Below the pieces are notes generated by a model. The model saw only the letters and a program-made list of their open reading frames with translations, was not told the origin of the DNA and made no database searches. Below are positions 1 to 10,200 of a stretch of DNA of 64,000 nt, in pieces. Source of the DNA: Cliona cf. orientalis (lineage: Eukaryota; Porifera; Demospongiae; Clionaida; Clionaidae); NCBI GenBank assembly GCA_963930775.1, contig OZ005689.1:34913194-34977193 (forward strand). The letters are read 5' to 3'. Position numbers and translations under genes: made by a program. Position 1 is the stretch's first letter, and the number at the start of each line of letters is the position of its first letter.

Positions 1-38
1 ACGCGTAGTATGCGGAAACGCCATACGTGTGCATAGCA
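1..38. repeat. Dispersed hairpin repeat, copy 1 (cut by window edge)
   Basis: The first 38 bases recur in the same orientation at 6008-6045 with only a few transitions. Each copy begins ACGCGTA and carries its complement TACGCGT (or TACGTGT) about 20 bases later, so each can fold back. The downstream sequences diverge immediately. Copy 2 lies inside a larger terminal-inverted-repeat element (5571-6234), so copy 1 is probably the edge of a related element lying mostly outside the window. Confidence 0.6.
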
Positions 39-192
39 GAGGAGGTTCAACAGGATGTTATACCGGATGTAATTCAAAGTACACGTACAGAAACTTATTG
101 CATACCGACTGGGTTAATTACATTCTTGCACCCTTTCATGCCAACATAAGTGTGCTACCAGTTGTGCGCCTAGCTAGCTAAGCTATATACCC

Positions 193-1129
193 ATGTACCC
201 GGGCTCGAAGATGGCTAGTCCCACGATTACCTCTGACGAATGCTCACAGAATTCGGATGCAGACGAGGAGAGAGCCGAAGAACCTTATCAGCCGCTATGC
301 GTGTTAAAATTTGGTAAAGTTTACCCTTATACTATCCCTAACTTCGAAGTCATTACTGTTCAGCTAAGATACGCCATTGTTCAAGGTGAAGATGATGATG
401 GACGGCTAAAAGTAGCTGACGCATTCTTTAGAGAGGACACAACTCTATTGTCAGTACCAACACCAAAGCTTATCAAAGTTAAATTTGGCTGCCTTGTTGA
501 GGTAGGCTACATATAATGTTAAGGCCGGAAAAGGAGTGGGTATAAACTTGCATTGCTCTACTTTTTAACAGGTTGATGAATTTACCCGTGTGATTATGAT
601 GGATATCCGTACAGTCAATGATGGCGTGTTAGTGATATGGGAACGGGAATGGAAGGAGTCAGCATGCTACAGTTCCTACCTAGAAATGGCACAACTGGAC
701 AGCCTGAATGACGAAAATGATACCGATGGTGAAGTATATGATGATACAGGTGCTACTGAAAACTCTGAGCCAGAATGTGAGGAAAGTGATGATAATGATC
801 ATATGACTGAAAGCAGACCCGAAAGTGACATACCACTTGTAACACATACAGTGACGTTTAAATGTATAGGAGCTCATAGAAAAGAGTATCAGGACACTCT
901 TCGTGAGGCACGCAACAGGCTAACCAAAGGGTTTACTGTACCGGTCAGACTCAATCCAGAGCCACACAATGTGAAGGATTCTAAGGCAATTGCTTTCCAA
1001 TGTGAACTTGATGGAAAGTGGATTCGAATTGGATATGTCATAAAGGAGCTGCTAGACAAAGTACATGCTGCTTTAAGTGATAAAAAAAATTGTAAACGTC
1101 AGGTTTTCATGGATAAAACATATTACTGA
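193..1129 (+). CDS. HIRAN-like domain protein, two exons
   Basis: The model joins 193-501 and 572-1129 across a 70-bp intron with gtaggc donor and tttttaacag acceptor. Phase is 0 on both sides, giving 288 residues. The first ATG (193) is used; an in-frame ATG at 211 has a better Kozak context. Residues about 145-190 are an acidic, low-complexity linker. Residues about 195-270 resemble a HIRAN domain: a beta-rich start (HTVTFKCIG), a central basic stretch, then EPHNVKDSKAIAF and IRIGYV, the usual HIRAN pattern of EP-x-N-x-x-D-x-x-A-I followed by IGYV. HIRAN domains bind DNA ends and 3' single strands, alone or fused to helicases and nucleases; function here is inferred only from the domain. 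The frame ends at TGA 1127-1129 because of an 8-A run; removing one A continues the protein to 1226 (see findings). The gene is convergent with the - strand gene that ends at 1330. Confidence 0.62.
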
Positions 1130-1329
1130 TTGGAGGAGGTCTGGCCCTGGCTATTTTGCAGGCATTAACATATCCAAAAATGGTGACTGGGACCCCATTA
1201 TTTCGCAATATAGTAGCACTCGTTGACCTGGACAATAATATTATTATTATTATCAATGTAGCCAGTAAATCGGGCAAATGAAATCAATCTTATCTGTAAT
1301 TCTGTTTTCTGATTCACTTGCTTTGAAAG

Positions 1330-3934
1330 TCAATAATTATGTTCACTTGCTATTATGTCCTGAATATTTGACCCAGGGGGTGGTGGCAATTCAACAGGGA
1401 GATTGTGGAACTGACGACGCACTGACTTTGACCCAGGATTTATCAGGGTAGCTCTACTAACAGCTAGGTTGCCTGGCTGCTCTCTTCTGCGAACTCGCTG
1501 CTGTCTAGGGTTGCTCTTGGGGTTGACAAATTTGTCAAAACTTGGCCGTTCTCCCTCATAGAATCTTTCATGTTTTGAAGTATAGTAATGAAATGGAAGA
1601 TCCTTGTCCAACCTCTTCGAAAATTCTGTACACACCTTGCGCCACTCATACATCACTGCTTCACATGTGAAATGATTTCTGATCATGTTTCTAATCATGC
1701 TAAAAAAGCACTCGACGTCATCTGTGCTACTGGCACGTGGATGCTCAATTGGTAGTCCTTCCTGCACACACCTACGCATCCATTCTCTGCTTTCAATCGT
1801 GGTTGTAACAGCGATTAGAGTCTCCCTTGTCATACCTTGGATACCACTCAGAGACCTTTAAAGGAAAATTTTTAACAGATTGATATTATATTGGGGGGGG
1901 GGGGTGGGTTTATACAGTATGCGATAGCATAGGGATTGTGGGTATCCAGTATGCTAATTCAGGAACTAGGCATGGCAGATTAAATTCTTGTCCCATGGGA
2001 ACTCTCCCTACCCAAGTGTACATGTCCTACGAATGTTGCCGTGCATATTAACACACCTGTTAACTTCAAGAGTGCTAAAATCATAAATTTCATTATGCCA
2101 AGGCATTAGGTCATCAAGGAGAAAATTTAGCATTTGGTAGTTGTAGCGGCTACGTTGTAGCTCAGATAAGCCTCGCTCATCACAGGATCTGCGCCAATTC
2201 AGAATTATTCGAATAAAGTTGGCTTCATAGGTGTATTCTTTGCTCTCCATGAAGGAGGCTAGATTGGCACTAAATAGCAGCTCAGCATCCCTCACAGACT
2301 GCTTCCTTAGACCTGTAAGAGCAGCGTAGGTTAAACCCGAGGAGGAATCCTGCAATGCTTCCACAAATCTCTCCAACAGAAGCTCATCAGGACCACCTGA
2401 TCTGGTTGCAGTAGCAATCCTCTATGTGTGTATGTTTCAATAATAATCATGACTACTATAATAACATCTACTGGTATTGTGAAGTTAGCTTGATAAGCCC
2501 TTGACAGGCTAGATGGGCATGAAATTATTGTACATGTATTCATAAGCAATTAAGATAGTATATTATGTACATGTAATGTGCATGCATGTACATGTACATG
2601 TACATAATATGTGTATACACGTACATGTAGCACTACTATCGTGCATATTATTCACAATATATTAATAATATGGTTCAACATACTTTTAGAACATGAGCAT
2701 CATCTTCTCGTGGTACTCACTGCCAGTGATGGGGTGCTTTTCCGGTACATACATGTATGTACGAAATGGGATCCCCTTCTTATCATAATCACAGACCTCG
2801 TAGGAGTACTCCAGCTGTGCAATGATAGATCTTAACTTGTCTTCGTGGGTCTCTTCCAGTCGTTCTGTGTAATTATGAGTACCATTATTATAGCTTGTGC
2901 AAGTTAGATCAAACTGGTTAAGCACCTTGACTCCAAGGCTTAGGAGTATATCCGGATGGGACACATCGAAGTCTCAAACGATTAATAACATCTACACTAC
3001 TTGCACCATCCCTTTTCCATGAAATAATCTCCTGAAGCAGATCAAGTGAGACACAGGGAGAGGGTGATTTCGCTTCGATCATCCCATCTGCCTTAACTAA
3101 CTAAAAAAGAAATTTCTAATTAAACCACACCATGTATAGCAGCAAGAATTGCTCAGTGTATGTGCTCATGCATATACATGTACATGTACATGTAATTTCC
3201 TTACCAACTGGACAAAGCATGGCTTCCATTTTGGATACAGACATTCGAGCAATCTTATTTCGGACCAAGGATCTTATCTTGAGAACTGACAGAGGACGAG
3301 AGTAACCCTTTACACGGAACACATTATACTCTCCATTGCTAACGAATCCTGATGTACAAATTTTAATATATATAATATATACCTTTAGGAATATGATTTG
3401 CTTACTCACCAGCTATCTTCATATTCCTTTTATTCATCTTGGATATCACATTATTCAAATGAGCTCGGGTCTGTACCTCAGTTAAGCTACTGTATGGAAT
3501 GCAGCAGAGGGGTAATGCATAAGGCTTTTGATTACGCTCAGACGGACTGATCATTGTGACGAGTATGACATTGTGTGTTGCAGCATGATGCTGATGCCTT
3601 GTGACCCCACGAATAAACGTAACTAAACGGCTCTGCAGCTCAGGAACTCGTCGTGCCACATTGGCTTGGACTTGATCCCTCTGGTCATCACTCAAAATCT
3701 CTAGTAACGATACTTCAACATACAATACTCGTCCCTCTTCTAGTAGCCTTGTAAGTTCGTCCACTGACCAACAAAGTTGATACATCACCTTGTCACTTGC
3801 ACTCTTATTTGAAGAGAGTTTCCCAGTGTATTCATCATTAAGAGCTACATATGATATTTTGAGTGAATACATTGATTAACTATTACCATGTGCTATAATT
3901 ATAATTATTATACACACATGTAATATCTCTTACC
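1330..3934 (-). pseudogene. Seven-exon gene of unrecognised family, transposase-like C-terminus, frame broken
   Basis: On the - strand seven exons can be chained with GT-AG junctions and matching phases: about 4109-3934, 3844-3410, 3348-3205, 3096-2926, 2864-2684, 2421-2057 and 1855-1330 (stop TAA). Junction codons read through cleanly (for example GT G|CT, G|GA, AG|G). The encoded protein is hydrophilic and rich in charged helices. The last exon contains DVECFFSMIRNMI, which recalls the region near the last catalytic acid of P-element/THAP9 or hAT transposases, but I cannot name a family. Two defects are visible. Within exon 5, near 2697-2706, one base is missing, so the frame that must join exon 6 (EDDAHVLK) is shifted relative to the frame entering the exon. 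Upstream of exon 1, in-frame stops occur (TAA at 4124-4126) and no ATG is found. The tail-to-tail HIRAN gene also has a single-base break. It could be a young pseudogene or a two-gene mobile unit. Confidence 0.6.
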
Positions 3935-4169
3935 ACCAGGAAGATACTGTAAATCCTTTTGTAATGACTGCTTGATTATTTGCAGTGTGTCCATGCGTTG
4001 CTGTTTCTGATGACTAAGACCATTCACAAGTTCAATACGCTTGAGATAATCAGTATGCTGCTTTTGCACACTCCCGTCTCCTAGGTCAACGTCTCCACTC
4101 CACTGATGATTTACAGATTCACCTTATCTATGCTCAGACGATGGTTCAAGTTGTTACTGGGTACGCATT

Positions 4170-4310
4170 TGAGGCTCTTTATGGTCATTGCTGTACCGTG
4201 GAACCTCCATAATACAGACACCATTGTGATCCTACCAAACTGTCCTTAATATAGAGGTGTCCTCAGTTTGGAGGTTATGTGTAGTCTCGCAAACCACACC
4301 CCTCAATTAG
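4170..4310. repeat. Degenerate MITE fragment
   Basis: The segment around CGTGGAACCTCCATAATACA and GAGGTGTCCTCAGTTTGGAG is a decayed relative of the CAGTGGAACCCT-ended element seen complete at 55762-56058. Both carry repeated GACACC/GGTGTCC motifs. No intact termini or target duplication are visible here. Confidence 0.4.
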
Positions 4311-5283
4311 CTCACCTACAGCTCTGTAAAAGAAGGCCCAAGGGAGTCTTACAGATGAAGGTGATATCTTGATATTTTAGCCGTCTTCATTTAGTCTGGA
4401 GTTCCAGCCCCTTTACACGCGAGGAAGGGTCTGGGGACAGTGCGATACCTGTTTTGTGTCCATATCCAGAATGTGGACATGACCAATCAGATCACAGTGT
4501 GATTTCGCATGTATGTTATGAGTGTTTAGCCCCTTGAGTTAGTCACATGCACATGGTGGGTAGGCATGTGACTTTCCGCATACATATTCTACACGCAATA
4601 ATGGGTGTTGGACACTCTCTTCTTTTTCTTTGTGCAAATGCTTAATTGGTAGGCACCATACTGCAATAATTGATCGTCTCGATGCCACATGGAAGAAACG
4701 AGCTTTCGGGAAGCCGTGAGCGACGGAGAAGCACAACCAACCCTTGTACAGACTCAGTAATGTAACAGACGTCGAAAGAAAGCTATATCTTAGTGACTTA
4801 TCGATCATCAGGTACGTTTCGAGCAAGTATCGGCTTGGCTTCCAGTGAGCAGCCGAGTAGAGCCGCCTAGCCATCGTAGAAGCCAGCGCAGCAAGTGACT
4901 AAGGCTATCTTAGTACGCATTGTGCTCTCTCACCTGCCAAATGAATGCTTGTCACCTTTTTGTCCGTACCGTTCAGCTACCGTTCCGTTTATTTTCTCAC
5001 TGTTCAACAATCGTAGAGTAGGAAAAGGAACGTAATTGACATAGGCAGCAGTAGTCTATTGAGGTAGACCCCGACAACCTTTACCGACCCACCCCTACAT
5101 GTGTGAAAAAGGGTCTAGCAACAGTCAGTGTTAGAATACAGAGAATGCAATTAAGCCATACAAGTGAGCGCTTGGTTCAAAAATAAGCTGCAGGTGGTTA
5201 GCCTCATACCCAGGCCCTCCCATGTACGTTCTTCGATATTGCATGGGAAAGGCCTAGTTGATTTTGCTGACGTACTGGACTAC
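4311..5283. other. Gene-free stretch with dispersed repeat
   Basis: No coding signal was found. Around 4518-4590 the sequence matches 16118-16195 (TTTAGCCCCTTGAGTTAGTC and following bases) in the same orientation, so a low-copy dispersed repeat covers at least that part. Short open frames here have no coding character. Confidence 0.4.
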
Positions 5284-5384
5284 GCATAATGGAATGTGCA
5301 ATTATTGCAATACGCTACCACAAGCAAGTGTGGGCGGTACACACGTGCGGTAGCGTAGTGCAATAATTGTGCATTCCATTGTGC
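5284..5384. repeat. Snap-back hairpin element
   Basis: Two arms of about 38 bp (5284-5322 and 5346-5384) are near-perfect inverted copies around a loop of about 23 bp. The arms start GCATAATGGAATGTGCAATT and end with the complementary AATTGTGCATTCCATTGTGC. It resembles a foldback MITE. No target duplication could be assigned. Confidence 0.7.
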
Positions 5385-5570
5385 ATTGTCAAACCACACC
5401 ATTAATATTACTTCGGCTGAGGTGTTACAGCTCACTATGTTAATTGTTTTACATGAGCAAAGGCTCACCCCGCTTGAGGATAATACCTTCCAAGTAGAGG
5501 GAAAATTTGGTGTTGTCACTAAAGTTTCCCATTGTGGAAAGTTTTAATATTTTGTCACTAAATCTTCCCT

Positions 5571-6234
5571 ATATGTGACTGGATCTGAGAAAACCCGGCA
5601 TATTCGTCAAACGCGCATATGGCGCAATGCGCGTTTTTAGTACCTTCAGTCAAAAAATATGAAAGTCCAATTTTTGTCATATTTGTGTCAAAGAACCTTT
5701 CTACTAACTGTTGCCGCCGCCTACAGAGGGTAAACGTAAGTTACCAAGGTGAAATAAGCCTTCATTTTGACCTACCTAGTCAGTACGGCTGCCATACACG
5801 GAGCCCGTTGCTATGGGCGCTAATTAGAATTCTCTACCTAGATACATCTAGATTCATCGAACTACTGTATGTTTGCTCACCTTTTTAGCTTCTTGGGCAT
5901 CGAAGAACAATCAGCGACCGTTGTCAACATCGAAATCTGAACCTTGCTCGATCTTTACGTTCATTTCGAACGGCTCCGCCCAGGTCCATTTAATTGATTT
6001 CCAGTTCACGCGTAGTATACGGAAATGCCATACGCGTGCATAGCAACGCCTTTAGACCGTAATTTCTCAATTATTGAGGGTGTGGCGCAATCGCAAACAA
6101 AGCGCTCTAGCTCCACAGCCAAGCGCGCGATGTATCTCAGACTTGGAGGCAGGTTAGCCCTATCCAAATATACAGCTAACTAAAATTTCATGGATTGATG
6201 AATATGGCGGGTTTTCTCAGATCCGGTCACATAT
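5571..6234. mobile_element. Tc1/mariner-style MITE, about 660 bp, TA-flanked
   Basis: Terminal inverted repeats of about 36 bp lie at 5571-5608 (TGTGACTGGATCTGAGAAAA) and 6197-6234 (TTTTCTCAGATCCGGTCACA), with TA immediately outside both. This fits TA target duplication. The interior has no transposase frame, so the element is non-autonomous. It contains the second copy of the hairpin repeat found at position 1. Confidence 0.75.
6008..6045. repeat. Dispersed hairpin repeat, copy 2
   Basis: This matches 1-38 in the same orientation, with 7-bp complementary ends ACGCGTA and TACGCGT. It lies inside the TA-flanked MITE. Confidence 0.65.
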
Positions 6235-6578
6235 TACCTGGGAATAATATAGCACCATATTTCTTCTATATACTCGAGGAGAAAGTGAAATTTTCCCTGC
6301 AGTAATGTTCGTGTGAACGTTGTGAAAGCTTGTCACTTGGTGTGTTGGTACTATCATTGAACGATGGAATGTTGACTGCTATTGTAAGGTGTTTTCATTG
6401 GATGGCTGCAGCAAACAGCTGTAGTAGGGAAGCTGTTACACAAATGGTTTCCATCAACCTTCCAAATTCACAAATACCATTGAATGTGTGATTGTCAATA
6501 TCCTTATTGCCTGTCATGCATGGTTGACTTTGAAGCCTGTTCATGATAGGTATAGACCTGGGAAAATTGCTTGGTAAA
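6235..6578. other. No recognisable feature
   Basis: This is unique-looking sequence between two repeats. I see no open frame with coding character, no inverted termini and no RNA gene signature. Confidence 0.4.
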
Positions 6579-7177
6579 CTAGAGCTCTATAGAGCACATA
6601 CCCCGCGCGCACATTGCGCTATCTATAGGTCTGCTTTTGTTGTTGCTTGGTTGTATCATAGAAGCTATTATCTATGGTTGTATCAAGGACTTATAGACCC
6701 CATAAGCCCCTGGTTGTATAATATAGGGCTCTTGGTGATATCAGCCAAAACATTATTGAATCTCTCTCTGCACCAGATGTAGAATAGGTAGATATAGGTA
6801 TCTTACATTCTGATTCGATGGGGCTTTGCATTGGATATAGCCACCAGCCAAACGTGTGCCACTATATAGCATTATTGACGATCTTTACCATCCATAATTA
6901 TTCAGCGCATGAGCAGAAAGCACAAGGCCTGTATGCATAATGCATTGAGTGGGCACTGTCGATAGGCGTGGTTACGAAGGCTAACAAAGATATTTTGACG
7001 CTCGTGGACCATATCCCTCGATTCGAGGCACACTGAAGCTCGTTTTTCGCCAAATGCGACTGATTCATTGTGCTTATTAGTCGCTCAGGTGCCTAGACCT
7101 CGAGATATGGCGATTTTTGTGCTGACAACGACGACACGACCGATTACTTTACCCCCTTGCGCATGCGCGCGGGGTAA
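6579..7177 (+). mobile_element. Family A repeat, copy 1 (complete)
   Basis: It begins CTAGAGCTCTATAGAGCACA followed by TACCCCGCGCGC, and ends GCGCATGCGCGCGGGGTAA, so TACCCCGCGCGC and GCGCGCGGGGTA form short inverted ends. Other copies lie at 33263-34333 (with an insertion) and 53589-54198. Reverse-oriented right halves start at about 16334 and 54378. The interior is not coding. This is the most frequent mid-sized repeat in the window. Confidence 0.7.
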
Positions 7178-7252
7178 AAATCAGTATTACCTAGTGATTC
7201 TCTGTGTGTGTCTCTAGGTATTGATGCTTATGTTTATGTTTAATTTCTTTAG

Positions 7253-10200
7253 GGTAACCCCGACATTGTAATACGGAAGGATAACATAGATAAGATCATT
7301 ATTGACGTAAGTAGTGCCTTTATTGAAATTGGTTGTAAATGTATATCATCAACAAAGGACCTTACTACACTACAAAGTGTTTAATACGAAGGATTTGTAC
7401 TACGTAGAAGTATAGGTTGTACACCGAGGTAGCTATGATAAATCACCATAGCTACCGTAACCGAGGTGTATAACCGACTTGTACCATGGTAAACTATGCT
7501 TAGGGGGTAGGTATGAGACTACAGGGGCCCTCCTGCTGGAAATTTTTCTTGTGCCTATGTTAATTCGTCGATTGTTGCTTTGTCCCCCTTGACAAAAAAA
7601 TCCACACAAAAATCATGAAACACTGGCTATTCTTTGCAGATTAAGAACAGTGAAGAGGACACCAGAGTAGGAGACGGCCAGTTATTGATCAATCTGGCAG
7701 CAATAATGTGTCTCAGGAGGGAGAGGGAGCCAATGCTCGGAGTCATTATTCACCCTTGTAGTGTGAGTTTTGTTCTGTGTACCTGAATTTTATGATAATT
7801 ATTGTAAAGGGTTTGTACATACAAGGAGTTTGTACATACAAGGAGTATCGAAATCTACACTTACATTTGACGGCTGGTAGGGGACGGAATACCGTCTGTG
7901 GGGCCTTCATGGCTGTGGAAGGAGGCGATTCTGTCCTCGAGGCCCTCTATTGTGAGCTTCTCCGAGACAAGCGGCAAGAGAGCAACAAGTTCTTGGCTAT
8001 ATACGTGATTGAAACTAGTCATATGGTTAGCCCAGGTGCTGCATGCGTGATGGACTGCGCATGTGCTAGGTAAAGAGCACCAAACCAGATGAGGTTTACA
8101 TCCATATCCACTGCCCGTGTACATACCGTAGAATCCCGCAATGACGCCCCCCCCTGCATTTTTGGCTCAAGTTCTTACATAGGTAGTTTTGTCTCGCGTA
8201 TAAGCCCCCCCCCTTCTCTGGCTATATAATGTAGATACCGTATATGTTCTAATATAGGCGCCACCCTAATTTAGGCGCCCTTTGAGACCTGCGCAATTTT
8301 TTCGGTTCTAATTTAAGGCGCCTTTCCGGATATCAGTTATTTTTAGGCGGCGCCTATTTAATTGGAACGTATTGCCACGTGCAATATGGCAATACCTCGG
8401 TACTGTACCGTACCGTCGATTGATCTATCGAGCTAGCAGTTTAGATTTCAAACTAAGCTGTCTCCTACATTTATATGGGCACTTACCGACTGCTTTGATG
8501 TCTTTCTGGAGTTAGAGACAATCGTTCTGATGGCTACAGTACCGACAACTCGAGAATGATTCAGCGATCGGAGTGAAATTTCCAAAAAGAACTGAAACTA
8601 GAACCATATTTTTGTTGTTCTCGCCACTATCATATTGACTGCCACTAAATAGGACCGGTTAGTGATAGCGCTTGTGCTCTGGCAAAACTTTCAGAACCGT
8701 TCTAATTGCAGCTCTTAGGCGCCTCCCTAATTTAGGCGCCCTTTGACCTGCTCGTGAATTTTTCGGTTCTAATTGGAGGCGCCTGCGTGATCTGTAATTA
8801 TTTTTTGGGGGCGCCTATATTAGAAAGTATACGGTATTAGAGTCCATAAGCCAATAAAACAGTAGCTACAGCTAGCACACTAGCTATTTGTGTCATATTA
8901 TGCCCTACTTTGTCGTTTTTCTTGAGTCTTGCCCGTCAAACGGATAGAGAAAGTGCAGAGATCACGTGCGCACGTGGCATTCTTCAGTCGGTAATGGTCG
9001 TCACTCGGAAGTGTCACTATCCCGTGAATAAGCCCCCTCCCCACTTTTGCCCAATGCTAGCACGCAAAAAGGGGGGGCGTAATTGCGGGATTCTACGGTA
9101 TTACACAGGAATCAGTTCACTTTCTGCCATACATGAACTAACTTAAACCAACCAAGGAGTGGGCGAGCGAAGCCATCAAGTTTATAGAGCTTTCTATTTG
9201 GCCCAAGGTTAATACAAACCGTCCTACTGGACTCCTAGCTGTGGCATCTAGGTGCCATAGTCCAGAGAAATGATGCTTATGAGTCTGGGTCGAATGCCTT
9301 TCGTTGATTTCCCGTTGCATCGGATGTACGCACGCATGCACAGACGGCAAAAAAGACTATTATAATGATGGTGTAGTAATTCGTCATCTAGTCTGGCCAG
9401 CTAGACCCACTTTCCTATTCATTATATTGTTATTTATTGTCAAGGGGAAGGGTCTAGCAATGAGAGCTCAAAGGACAGATTCTATCCACTAATTAGCTAC
9501 ACAATACACAGTAACAGGGAGCTTAATAATATTCATATCTAGAGCTTTAAGCTCCACCCATTTCTTTGATGTTTATCCAATAGCCAACCCTATGCTGGGG
9601 AGGTGGACATTTTTTGGCAATGGATATACATCATCAAGACTGCAATCTTCGGTGCATTTGGCCAATTAGCACCTACAAGCCATGCCTACTTATCAACGTA
9701 CCAAAATTAGATAAGGATAGCACAGGAAAACGTAACCACTTAAACTGTGTATGTATACAGGGGGAACGACGGGTCACCTAGCCTCGTACCCAGGCCCGAA
9801 AGAGGAGGAGAAAGGGCCTGGTACCTATTGCATGCGCATGCGCCAACTTACCCCAGGTTTTCCTGGGGTAACTCTTCTTGGCTTTACTTAGCCTCGTACC
9901 CAGGCAGCACGAAACGGCACATAGCGCCTTTCCCCTCGCTTGTGCCTTTTCACGCTGCCTGGGTACGAGGCTAAGTAACGCCGAAAAGCGTTACCCCAGG
10001 TTTTCCTGGGGTAGTTGGCGCATGCTTGTGCAATAGGTACCAGGCCCTTTCTCCTCCTCTTTCGGGCCTGGGTACGAGGCTACGGGTCACCATACAGACG
10101 AACCAGGAATGATGTTTTCATTTACATTGCAACCAAGCAAGAGAACAAAACTTTTTATTTTCTTTATTTCAGCTTATAAAATTGAAATGGTTTAAGATAT

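Noticed and set aside
2563..2640. Possible regulatory palindrome cluster of CATGTACATGTACATG
   Set aside because: TACATG repeats like this recur through the window (3176, 14035, 39255, 49011) and are simple-sequence background.
2718..2723. GTGAGT donor in exon 5 of the - strand gene as the true exon end
   Set aside because: It is a good donor sequence, but using it gives the wrong phase for every acceptor near 2420, while the CTAAAA|GTATGT donor at 2684/2683 preserves the frame of exon 6.
4539..4874. 111-codon - strand frame
   Set aside because: Part of it lies in a dispersed repeat shared with 16.1 kb, and it shows no recognisable motif or splice context.
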